Assembly: GCA_910585035.1 (NCBI GenBank)
Contig: CAJUEF010000016.1
Coordinates: 1-31,762 of the forward strand
Source of the DNA: an uncultured Christensenellaceae bacterium
Lineage (GTDB): Bacteria > Bacillota > Clostridia > Christensenellales > MGBC116941
Length of the DNA stretch: 31,762 nt
Direction: 5' to 3'
Below the pieces are notes generated by a model. The model made no database searches and was not told the origin of the DNA. It worked only from the letters and a program-made list of their open reading frames with translations. Below, piece after piece: positions 23,343-30,114 of the stretch (its first letter is position 1; the number at the start of each line of letters is the position of its first letter). The position numbers and the translations under genes were made by a program.

Positions 23343-24044
23343 TTAAATCTGCCTTAAAGCGTCCAACACACCTTTTATGCTATATTCATTAGCTTCAATG
23401 GTAAATTCTCTTTCCAGTATATTTCCCAGTGAATGGGCGTCTGAAGAATATATAATCTGATAGCCGTCAAGCTTAACTTTAGGCCCTGGGCTTGCGCTGT
23501 GAATTTCCACAGTTTTAAAACCGCATTCCTCAGGTATAGCCCCCAGTGTTACAAGCACTGAATTTGCCTGCTTATTTATATGTGCCGGAACTGGCACTCC
23601 GCCTGCTTTTCTGCACAGCGCCGCCAGAGAAGCTATATCAAAATCCGTAGCCCCAATAAGCAGCTTATCCGCTGTGCCTGTTTCCTCGTCCTTGCTGTTC
23701 ATAATAATCTGTCTGCCAAAGACATGGTTTTTATCAACAAAGGAAGCAAGGTGTTTGTATATAACTTCTGCAAAATCATAAGCTTCCTTAAAGCTGTAAA
23801 AATAGCAAAGCACATGAATATCTTCCGCCGTTGTAACTTCAAGCCCTGGTATTACAATAAGCTCTTTTTCATCTTTCATTATTTCCTCAACGGCTCTTAG
23901 ATTTAAGCAGCTGTTGTGGTCGGTAATAGCAATAACATCCAATCCTTTTAACTTCGCCATGGCAATTACGTCATTTGGCGTCATATCATCGTCACCACAT
24001 GGAGAAAGGCATGTATGGATGTGTAAATCAGCAAACAGTTTCAT
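23343..24044 (-). CDS. PHP-domain metal-dependent phosphoesterase
   Basis: A 233-residue protein of the PHP family (metal-dependent phosphoesterases related to histidinol phosphatase and the polymerase PHP domain). Metal ligands are visible: DLHIHT (6-11, His8 and His10), ITDHN (40-44), GLEVTT (67-72), HVLCYF (77-82), PAHI (153-156) and SSDAH (200-204). The start was set at ATG 24044, overlapping the upstream DRTGG stop by 17 bases; an earlier in-frame ATG would add 46 residues of unlike, Arg-rich sequence translated from within the upstream gene. It is the last gene of the hydrogenase-like cluster. The substrate is unknown; a nucleotide or phosphoprotein product of the signalling cassette is possible. 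Confidence 0.85.
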   Translation of the reverse strand: MKLFADLHIHTCLSPCGDDDMTPNDVIAMAKLKGLDVIAITDHNSCLNLRAVEEIMKDEKELIVIPGLEVTTAEDIHVLCYFYSFKEAYDFAEVIYKHLASFVDKNHVFGRQIIMNSKDEETGTADKLLIGATDFDIASLAALCRKAGGVPVPAHINKQANSVLVTLGAIPEECGFKTVEIHSASPGPKVKLDGYQIIYSSDAHSLGNILEREFTIEANEYSIKGVLDALRQI

Positions 24045-24390
24045 CTTTTTTCGCAGCCTTAATTCCGCCGGCAAAAAGTATTCCGCACACCTCAAAAGCA
24101 GTAAGCGCCGTGCGTATAACAGGGATGTCCTCTTCCTTTGCGCGCAATATAACCTTTTCGTCAACAGTTGCATTTTCCGCAATTATTACGCAGCCCATCT
24201 CCATAAGGCTTGCCACCGCAATAGCGTTCATACTCGTCTGTATAGTAATAAAACCGCACCCTGTTCGTGCATTGCCAACCACCCACGAAAGCAGGTCGCA
24301 GGCAAGTGCATATTCTATATGCACGTTTGTTTTAACGCCTTTTGTCAAAAGCTCTCCATCAAGGAGTTCAATAATTTTCTTTATCTCCAA
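24028..24390 (-). CDS. DRTGG-domain protein, second copy
   Basis: A 120-residue single-domain protein resembling the DRTGG domain found beside CBS domains and in phosphotransacetylase and CobQ-like proteins. Visible features are an N-terminal helix pair (IKKIIELLDGELLTKG), an ACDLLSWV segment (about 30-37), TGCGFITIQ, the AVASLMEMGCVIIAENATVDEKVILRAKEEDIPVI core (about 58-92) and TALTAFEVCGILFAGGI. No catalytic residues are known for this family; ligand binding is assumed. It begins 12 bases after the hydrogenase-like gene. It is a paralogue-like partner of the first DRTGG protein (26251-26595). Confidence 0.8.
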   Translation of the reverse strand: MEIKKIIELLDGELLTKGVKTNVHIEYALACDLLSWVVGNARTGCGFITIQTSMNAIAVASLMEMGCVIIAENATVDEKVILRAKEEDIPVIRTALTAFEVCGILFAGGIKAAKKDETVC

Positions 24391-24402
24391 AATCAGTGCC
24401 TC

Positions 24403-25680
24403 CTATTCCCTTTCTTCCCTGTTGGCAAGGTTAAGCTTGGTTCTCATAATAAAAATACAGTCAAATTCACTGGCATATCCTTTAACAATATCTTCTGCAA
24501 GAGCATGACAGGTAGGGCAGCCGCAGGAGCCGCAATCCAGCCCCGGCAGCTCCGATGCGACTTCTTCAATGAGGTTATATTTTTTAAGCGCCTCCCCCAT
24601 GTCATTATCCAGCTTATTAACATCATACTCCTTTATTTCCTCGTCAAAACGCCAGCATTTTTTATCAACAAGGCTGCTTATATCCATAACTTCTTTGCCC
24701 TCTTTAATATATCTGGCAATAAAATTATCTATTCTGTTTTTAGCAACATAAGTGTTTTCAAAGGAAAGGACACCTCCGCAGCATCCGCCTCTGCAAGCTA
24801 CTCCCTCAAAAAATTTAAGCCCTTTAAATTTATCGTTTTCAAACTGGTCAAGAGCGTCCCTCACATTGTTAATTCCGTCTACCACCAGATGATTATCCTG
24901 CTCCAGGGCCCTTGTCTGCCCACGGACGTTAAACCACCCAATTCCATATGCTGAACTTAAAGATTTGCTCATAGTTTTTTCCGGCATGGACGAAACATAC
25001 TTTTTCATCTTCGCAAATACATCTAAAAAAGAAATTACGCCGTTAATATCAGAGGTTTTATAGCCAATGGGAGATTTTACATTCATAAGCTGCGCCGGAC
25101 ACGGAGTTATTAAAAATACACCAATGTCATTCTTATTTACATTTAGCTCCTTTGAAAGTTTGTCTCTCACAATCTGTGCCGTTATTTCATCCGGTGTTTT
25201 TAAAGGAATTATATTTTCAATTAAATCAGGATAATAAGTCTGTATAAGCCTTAGCACTACAGGACACGATGAGGAAATAACCTTGCGTCCGCCACTCTTT
25301 TCCTCTTTGTCAATATATTCCCTTGCGCTTTTTGCGTAAATATCCGCTCCTATGCTGGTTTCAAACACGTGGTCAAAGCCAAGGCTTAAAACGGCGTCTA
25401 AAGCGGTCTCTATATCCAAAAGGTCATCAAACTGACCATATATCACCGGAGACACTATAGCCGCTTTAATCTTATAATCATTTATTTTTTCAAGATTATC
25501 CGTCTTATTATATCTTGATTTATTAGGACATATGCGCACGCACTCACCACAGTCAATGCATCTGGAATCTATAATTTCCGACTTGCCGCCATAAACCCTT
25601 ATTGCCTGAGTGGGACACTGCTTTATACAAACAGTGCAGCCAAAGCATTTGTCCTTTTTCAGCTTAACACTGTGCTTCAT
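24403..25680 (-). CDS. [FeFe]-hydrogenase-like protein, sensory-type
   Basis: A 425-residue cytoplasmic protein. Two [4Fe-4S] ferredoxin motifs (Cys12/15/18/22 and Cys41/44/47/51) precede an iron-hydrogenase large-subunit domain (about 72-335). All four expected H-cluster cysteines can be placed: Cys139 in SSSCP (L1), Cys194 in TPCPAQ (L2), Cys296 and Cys300 in ACRGGC (L3). In L1 the first cysteine of the usual TSCCP, the proton relay, is Ser138; L2 and L3 also depart from catalytic enzymes. A C-terminal 4Fe-4S domain has CGSCGCPTC (383-391) and Cys408. There is no PAS domain. Such features, and the HATPase, DRTGG and PHP neighbours, fit putative sensory [FeFe] hydrogenases (groups C/D) rather than H2-producing ones. 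ATG start with GGAGG 9 bases upstream. Confidence 0.88.
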   Translation of the reverse strand: MKHSVKLKKDKCFGCTVCIKQCPTQAIRVYGGKSEIIDSRCIDCGECVRICPNKSRYNKTDNLEKINDYKIKAAIVSPVIYGQFDDLLDIETALDAVLSLGFDHVFETSIGADIYAKSAREYIDKEEKSGGRKVISSSCPVVLRLIQTYYPDLIENIIPLKTPDEITAQIVRDKLSKELNVNKNDIGVFLITPCPAQLMNVKSPIGYKTSDINGVISFLDVFAKMKKYVSSMPEKTMSKSLSSAYGIGWFNVRGQTRALEQDNHLVVDGINNVRDALDQFENDKFKGLKFFEGVACRGGCCGGVLSFENTYVAKNRIDNFIARYIKEGKEVMDISSLVDKKCWRFDEEIKEYDVNKLDNDMGEALKKYNLIEEVASELPGLDCGSCGCPTCHALAEDIVKGYASEFDCIFIMRTKLNLANREERE

Positions 25681-25720
25681 TAAAAAGCAACCTCCATTGT
25701 CAAAACTAAGCTTTAATTAT

Positions 25721-25748
25721 TTGTAACGGTTTTTAAAACCCGTATCAA
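25721..25748. promoter_or_regulatory. 28-bp imperfect palindrome upstream of the hydrogenase-like gene
   Basis: The site reads TTG-TA-ACGG-T-TTTT and its mirror AAAA-C-CCGT-AT-CAA; 11 of 14 base pairs are symmetric. It lies 40 bases upstream of the hydrogenase-like ATG in the 150-base gap after the RsbW-like gene. Its size and symmetry suit a dimeric regulator. No matching copy was found upstream of the NADH module. Confidence 0.5.
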
Positions 25749-25753
25749 TTAAT

Positions 25754-25795
25754 TTGCCAGTCTCTCTTTTAGAAAATCCTAAAACCTTCTGGCAA
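25754..25795 (-). other. Nested hairpin in the leader of the hydrogenase-like gene
   Basis: An outer stem TTGCCAG/CTGGCAA (25754-25760, 25789-25795) encloses an inner stem TTTTAG/CTAAAA (25767-25772, 25779-25784) across an internal loop. No T-run follows on the minus strand. It may act in mRNA processing or control between the RsbW-like and hydrogenase-like genes. Confidence 0.5.
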
Positions 25796-25830
25796 GCAGC
25801 ATATAAGCTCCAATATATTTAAAGTAATAT

Positions 25831-26247
25831 TTACATTTTAAAAGCCATAACAATATGAGTGCCCTCACCTGCTGCTGATGTAATTTGAAAATCGTCGCTG
25901 TTCCGCTTCATATTGGAAAGTCCCATACCTGCTCCAAATCCCATTTGACGAGCCTTTTCACCAGCAGTGGAATAGCCTTCTTTCATAGCAAGGGCAATAT
26001 TTTCAATACCCGGTCCTTTATCGTCACAATATATTTTTATAACATCACTGCCAATTTCCAGCTTCATTATACCGCCAATACTGTGGATAACCATATTAAT
26101 TTCCGCCTCATAGCTGGCAATGGCTATCCGTCTTAAAACGCCCTTGTCCACTCCCAGCTTTTTAAGAATTGTTTTAATAGCGCTGGATACTGTTCCCGCC
26201 CTTGCAAAATCACCGGAACTTACCTGGTAAGTAAACTCATTATTCAT
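25831..26247 (-). CDS. RsbW-like anti-sigma-type ATPase (HATPase)
   Basis: A 138-residue GHKL ATPase like RsbW/SpoIIAB serine kinases. The N-box is AIASYEAEINMVIH (42-55), G1 DDKGPGI (75-81), G2 GFGAGMGLSNMKR (103-115) and G3 GEGT (127-130). RsbW-type proteins bind a sigma factor and phosphorylate an antagonist; neither partner, nor a PP2C-type phosphatase, is encoded in this window. It starts 3 bases after the first DRTGG gene. In this cluster it probably passes on the state of the hydrogenase-like protein, which is inference from context. Confidence 0.85.
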   Translation of the reverse strand: MNNEFTYQVSSGDFARAGTVSSAIKTILKKLGVDKGVLRRIAIASYEAEINMVIHSIGGIMKLEIGSDVIKIYCDDKGPGIENIALAMKEGYSTAGEKARQMGFGAGMGLSNMKRNSDDFQITSAAGEGTHIVMAFKM

Positions 26248-26250
26248 GGT

Positions 26251-26595
26251 TTAATCCCTCTTGCCAAGACCGGCTGCATAAAGCTTGCCACTGGCGTAAT
26301 ACATGGTATAATCAGTAGACAAAAGGGCAATGCCCAGTTCTTTTGCCAAATCTATCATTTCACTGCTTGGTTTTTTATTGCGGACAAAGATAACACAAAC
26401 TATATCCATCATTTCCGCCGTTCGTATGACCTGTGGGTTCATAAGCCCTGTAAGAAGTGCAGTTGAGCTTTTTGAAAAGGCAAGAACATCGCTCATAAGG
26501 TCAGATGCACATGCACTTTTCACCTGACATTCCAGGTCGTCACTTTCATAATGGACTGTCGCGTCCAGGATTTTTACGATTTCGCTGATTTTCAT
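26251..26595 (-). CDS. DRTGG-domain protein, first copy
   Basis: A 114-residue single-domain protein similar in plan to the protein at 24028-24390: MKISEIVKILDATVHY, SACASDLMSDVLAF (about 27-40), ALLTGLMNPQVIRTAEMMDIVCVIFVRNKKPSSEMIDLAKELGIALL and a final YYASGKLYAAGL. The start was set at ATG 26595, because AAAGGA is 9 bases upstream of it and directly abuts the alternative ATG at 26604. First gene of the five-gene cluster. The two DRTGG proteins may form a heteromer or bind the same ligand; no function is established. Confidence 0.8.
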   Translation of the reverse strand: MKISEIVKILDATVHYESDDLECQVKSACASDLMSDVLAFSKSSTALLTGLMNPQVIRTAEMMDIVCVIFVRNKKPSSEMIDLAKELGIALLSTDYTMYYASGKLYAAGLGKRD

Positions 26596-26680
26596 AAGCA
26601 ACATTCCTTTTAGCTTAAGTTTTAGTTCATCTTATTTTAACATAAATCGCCTTGAATATCCACGTAAATTTATATTTAAA

Positions 26681-27538
26681 TCAGCCTGCCACAACTGCTT
26701 TCACATAATCAGAATACCTGCAAACCATCTCCACATAAATATTTTTTACATTTGCTGAAAACACAGTTTCGTCACTGTCGTTAAGTCCTTCAAAAAGCTT
26801 TATCATATCCTTTGATAAGCTATGGAACTGCCCAAGCTTTTCGTCACTTCCCGCAAGCTTGTCTATTGCATTTATCTTTTCCTGCATCTCCTTTTTGATT
26901 GCATCCATTTCCGTTTTAACCTGCTCTTTTGTCAGCTCGCTTTTGTCAAGCTTAACTGCCAGATCTCCCACCTTGTCTTTTGCAGAAATATAAGATTTAA
27001 AAGCGCTGTCTACCGCTGTTAAATTTTTTTGTTCCCCCGTAACTTTAAAATCCAGCCTTGGCACTGTTACCGTATAAATGCTGGAATCCATGCTTGCCGC
27101 CGTTTTTAACTGTTCTTTAACCGTGTTTGCCTCTCCCTGACTGCCATATCCAAAAGCCAGCACCCGGTATGTGCCGTCATGAAGCACATATCCGGCTCCT
27201 CCTTTTTTCTTTAAATCCTCTGCGGCTGCATCTGCGTTTTCTTTAGCAGAATATGCTCCTATCTGCATTGCATACATGGTAAACCCATCGTAGGACATAG
27301 TTTGCTGCACCTGTTCACTGTTATCTTTATTTTCCGTATCCTGCTTTTTTTCGGTAACATCCGTATTTACCGATTTATCTTCAAAAAACACCGGCTGAAT
27401 GTAGTTGTCCATTATCCATTTGCCCGCCGATGACGCATAAAGAGCGTAAATAAGCAGGCCGCATACTATTACCGTTATTGCAAAAAAGCTTCTGTTTCCT
27501 CCGTCTCTCTTTCTTCTGCGCTTTTTAATGTATCTCAA
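26681..27538 (-). CDS. Membrane-anchored SPOR-domain protein
   Basis: A 285-residue protein from TTG 27538. This start is preferred because AAAGGAGG (27549-27556) lies 9-10 bases upstream; reading further upstream would translate the ribosome site. A highly basic N-terminus (RYIKKRRRKRDGG) precedes a single membrane segment (FFAITVIVCGLLIYALYA), giving a cytoplasm-in, outside-out topology. An acidic linker leads to a SPOR-type repeat (MYAMQIGAYSAKENADAAAEDLKKKGGAGYVLHDGTYRVLAFGY), which in other proteins binds denuded septal peptidoglycan. The remaining ~150 residues are helical and unassigned. It is transcribed in the same direction as the hydrogenase-like cluster, 85 bases before it, but a functional link is not apparent. 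Confidence 0.82.
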   Translation of the reverse strand: MRYIKKRRRKRDGGNRSFFAITVIVCGLLIYALYASSAGKWIMDNYIQPVFFEDKSVNTDVTEKKQDTENKDNSEQVQQTMSYDGFTMYAMQIGAYSAKENADAAAEDLKKKGGAGYVLHDGTYRVLAFGYGSQGEANTVKEQLKTAASMDSSIYTVTVPRLDFKVTGEQKNLTAVDSAFKSYISAKDKVGDLAVKLDKSELTKEQVKTEMDAIKKEMQEKINAIDKLAGSDEKLGQFHSLSKDMIKLFEGLNDSDETVFSANVKNIYVEMVCRYSDYVKAVVAG

Positions 27539-27680
27539 TTTGCCTCTCCTCCTTTGTCCTCTTTTAATAGCTATGTGACACATAACCAAGATATGCTCCG
27601 GGAAAAATATAAATTAAAAAATTTTAGTTTTAAACAAAATTTTGAACAAAACAATCATTTACCCTATTAACATTACAATT

Positions 27681-27709
27681 ATTACATCCTATAATAAATT
27701 GTATATAAT
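27681..27709 (+). promoter_or_regulatory. Likely promoter of the ABC exporter gene
   Basis: A perfect -10 TATAAT (27704-27709) with ATTACA (27681-27686) 17 bp upstream as a weak -35. It would give a leader of about 80 bases. No copy of the marR/MATE palindrome was seen here. Confidence 0.45.
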
Positions 27710-27796
27710 TTAGATGCAGTTTAAAAATATTATTTATTTGCAGATATTTTTGAAAACTGTATGTATTACATAAAAAATTAATTAAGGAGGTATAAA

Positions 27797-29524
27797 ATGA
27801 AAGACCTTAGGGACTTTTTTAAATACTTTAAGCCCCACAAAAAACTGTTTTTAATTGACATGACCTGTGCGCTTATAATGGGGCTTATATCAATATCATT
27901 TCCACTTTTAATAAATTACGCGCTGGATACTTTTTTGCCAAATCTACAAATGGGCTCATTCTTTGCCGTTGTTATTGGCGTATTGTTAATGTATGTTATC
28001 TATGGTGTGCTTACCTATGTAGTTGGCTATATAGGTCATATTTTCGGACTTCGTGTTGAAACGGATATCCGTGAGGATTTATTTGCTCATCTCCAACGTC
28101 TCAGCTTTAAATTTTATGACGAAAACAGGGTTGGCAGCCTTATGTCACGAGTTACCACAGATTTGTTTGAAATAACTGAAATTGCACACCACGGCCCGGA
28201 GGATGCCATTCTCTTTGGCGTGGTATTTATCGGCTCTCTTATTTCCATGCTTGTTTTAAACTGGCGTTTTGCCCTTTTAATTATGTGGCTTGTACCCCTT
28301 GGACTGCTTTTTATTTTTAACAGACGCAAAAAAACCATGAGCTGCTCAAGAGCAATGAAAGCAAAGCTTGGAAACGTCAATGCAGATTTGGAAACCAGCC
28401 TTAGCGGAATTAGAGTTACAAAATCCTTTGCCAATGAGGATTATGAAATAGAACGTTTCAAAAAAAGCAATATATATTATAAAGAAGCAAAGGGCGGCTT
28501 TTTCCGTGAGTTCGCAATATTCCAAACGGGAATAGACTTTATAAAAAACATGATGAAAATTTCCGTGGTATTAATTGGCGGATTGCTTTACATAGGAGGA
28601 TACGCAACCCTTTCTCACATTATTACCTTTAATCTGTTTATTACAGTGCTAATGCAGCCGTTACAAAAGCTTATTTCCTTTTCCGAAATGTTCATGTCCG
28701 GCATGGCAGGTTTTGGGAGATTTAAAGAGCTTATGGCAACTGAGCCGGAAATAGTTGATAAAAAAAATGCTGACATCCTTAAAGACGTTAAAGGACATAT
28801 CGAAATTACCGACCTTTCTTTTACCTATGACGGTGAAGACGTTCTTCATGATATTACCCTGGAAATACAGCAAGGAGAGACATTAGCCCTTGTGGGTCCC
28901 TCCGGAGCAGGCAAAACAACCCTTTGCCAGCTTATTCCACGTTTTTATGAAATAGACAGGGGCAGCATAAAAATAGACGGAAAGGATATCCGTGATGTAA
29001 CCGCCCGCTCTCTTAGAAGAAATATAGGCATAGTACAGCAGGATGTTTACATATTTACAGACACTATTTTGGAAAACATCCGTTACGGCAGCTATGGAAA
29101 AACAGAAGAAGAAGTAATAGCCGCCGCTAAAATGGCAGAAATACACGATGACATTATGAAAATGGAACGCGGCTATAAAACCTTTGTTGGTGAAAAAGGC
29201 GCAATGCTCTCCGGCGGACAAAAGCAGCGCATTAGTCTTGCACGTATGTTCCTTAAAAATCCTCCTATTATTATATTTGATGAGGCCACCAGCGCCCTTG
29301 ATACAATTACCGAACAAAAAATACAAAGCGCTATCGATTCCCTTTCCAGAGGCAGAACTATAATTATAATTGCTCACAGGCTTTCAACGGTTAAAAATGC
29401 GGACAATATTGCAGTTATAGATAATGGAACCATTATAGAATGCGGCAACCAAAAAGAACTGTTAAAAACAGGAGGACCTTTTTCAAAAATGTATAACGCC
29501 CAATTTTCCTCCACAAATTCTTAA
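27797..29524 (+). CDS. ABC exporter (half-transporter, multidrug/lipid type)
   Basis: A 575-residue fused permease-ATPase that works as a dimer. Six membrane helices occupy about 1-320 (first helix near LFLIDMTCALIMGLISISFPLLI). The ATPase domain has Walker A GPSGAGKTT (about 371-379), the Q-loop VQQDVYIFTD, signature LSGGQKQR (about 473-480), Walker B PIIIFDEATSALD and the switch histidine IIAHRL. ATG start with AAGGAGG 8 bases upstream. It is followed by a marR gene and a MATE pump, which suggests drug or metabolite export. The substrate is unknown. Confidence 0.93.
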   Translation: MKDLRDFFKYFKPHKKLFLIDMTCALIMGLISISFPLLINYALDTFLPNLQMGSFFAVVIGVLLMYVIYGVLTYVVGYIGHIFGLRVETDIREDLFAHLQRLSFKFYDENRVGSLMSRVTTDLFEITEIAHHGPEDAILFGVVFIGSLISMLVLNWRFALLIMWLVPLGLLFIFNRRKKTMSCSRAMKAKLGNVNADLETSLSGIRVTKSFANEDYEIERFKKSNIYYKEAKGGFFREFAIFQTGIDFIKNMMKISVVLIGGLLYIGGYATLSHIITFNLFITVLMQPLQKLISFSEMFMSGMAGFGRFKELMATEPEIVDKKNADILKDVKGHIEITDLSFTYDGEDVLHDITLEIQQGETLALVGPSGAGKTTLCQLIPRFYEIDRGSIKIDGKDIRDVTARSLRRNIGIVQQDVYIFTDTILENIRYGSYGKTEEEVIAAAKMAEIHDDIMKMERGYKTFVGEKGAMLSGGQKQRISLARMFLKNPPIIIFDEATSALDTITEQKIQSAIDSLSRGRTIIIIAHRLSTVKNADNIAVIDNGTIIECGNQKELLKTGGPFSKMYNAQFSSTNS

Positions 29525-29532
29525 ATTATTAA

Positions 29533-29575
29533 AGGCAGAAAAAATGTATTTATGTATTGACATTTTTTTCTGCCT
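29533..29575. terminator. Hairpin after the ABC exporter, overlapping the marR promoter
   Basis: Arms 29533-29547 (AGGCAGAAAAAATGT) and 29560-29575 pair over 15 bp with one extra base in the right arm. The right arm includes part of the marR -35. No clean T-run follows the stem on the plus strand (CTTATATAAT), so termination may be partial. Confidence 0.6.
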
Positions 29576-29599
29576 CTTATATAATAATAGCACGCTATT
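29557..29599 (+). promoter_or_regulatory. marR promoter and operator
   Basis: A full-consensus promoter: -35 TTGACA (29557-29562), 17 bp, -10 TATAAT (29580-29585). The near-perfect palindrome AATAGCACGCTATT (29586-29599) follows directly and would cover the start site. An almost identical palindrome precedes the MATE gene, so both are probably repressed by the MarR protein. Confidence 0.82.
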
Positions 29600-29618
29600 T
29601 AATTGGAGGCTTAGTATC

Positions 29619-30041
29619 ATGGAACAAGACACGGGAATACTTATAAAGCAAATTAACGATGTTCTTGTGTCCAATATGAATAACGACTTAAAATCAAAAG
29701 GCTTAACTCTTTCTCAAGTGCGTTTTTTAAGCTACCTTAACAAAAGCCCTGTGCCTGTTCCCTTTAAAGAACTTGAAAGCCATTTTCACGTTTCCCAGCC
29801 TACTGTTGTCGGCATCATTAACCGTCTTTTGGAAAAAGGCTTTATATCCATTTCTTTGGATGAAAAGGACAGACGGGTAAAAAAAGCCGCCATTACCACA
29901 ACCGGCAAAACAGAATGTGAATATGGAGAAAAGCGCAGAATTGAGACAGAAGAATTTCTGGTTAGAAGGCTTACAACAGAGCAGAAACAACAACTTAACA
30001 GCTTGCTTAAAGCAGTTTATGACAATCTTATTAATTCATAA
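29619..30041 (+). CDS. MarR-family transcriptional regulator
   Basis: A 140-residue winged-helix regulator. The start is ATG 29619, with GGAGG 9 bases upstream; the longer frame upstream would read through the promoter. Features: N-terminal dimer helix (GILIKQINDVLVSNMNNDLK), LTLSQVRFLSYL (about 29-40), recognition region FHVSQPTVVGIINRLLEKGFI (about 60-80), the wing DEKDRRVKKAAITTTGK (about 85-101) and a C-terminal dimer helix. DEKDRR is the MarR hallmark. It lies between an ABC exporter and a MATE pump and has a palindrome at its own promoter. Confidence 0.94.
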   Translation: MEQDTGILIKQINDVLVSNMNNDLKSKGLTLSQVRFLSYLNKSPVPVPFKELESHFHVSQPTVVGIINRLLEKGFISISLDEKDRRVKKAAITTTGKTECEYGEKRRIETEEFLVRRLTTEQKQQLNSLLKAVYDNLINS

Positions 30042-30066
30042 TCCAATATATTTTTTTAAAATTATA

Positions 30067-30080
30067 AATAGCGCGCTATT
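30067..30080. promoter_or_regulatory. Perfect palindrome upstream of the MATE gene (MarR-type operator)
   Basis: AATAGCGCGCTATT is perfectly symmetric and differs from the marR-promoter site (29586-29599) at one base. It overlaps a TATAAA (30063-30068) that could be the -10; no clear -35 was found. It lies 35 bases upstream of the MATE ATG. Confidence 0.78.
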
Positions 30081-30114
30081 AGTTTAAGTTTATATTATTT
30101 GTGGGAGGTAAAAA

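Noticed and set aside
24045..24182. N-terminal extension of 46 residues on the PHP protein
   Set aside because: The extension is Arg/Leu-rich, overlaps the upstream DRTGG gene by more than 130 bases, and the PHP domain starts exactly at the later ATG.
23914..24954. Long plus-strand frame (346 codons) opposite the PHP, DRTGG and hydrogenase-like genes
   Set aside because: It lies antisense to three well-supported genes, and its composition (many Cys, Phe, His, Asn) is typical of a reverse-frame shadow.
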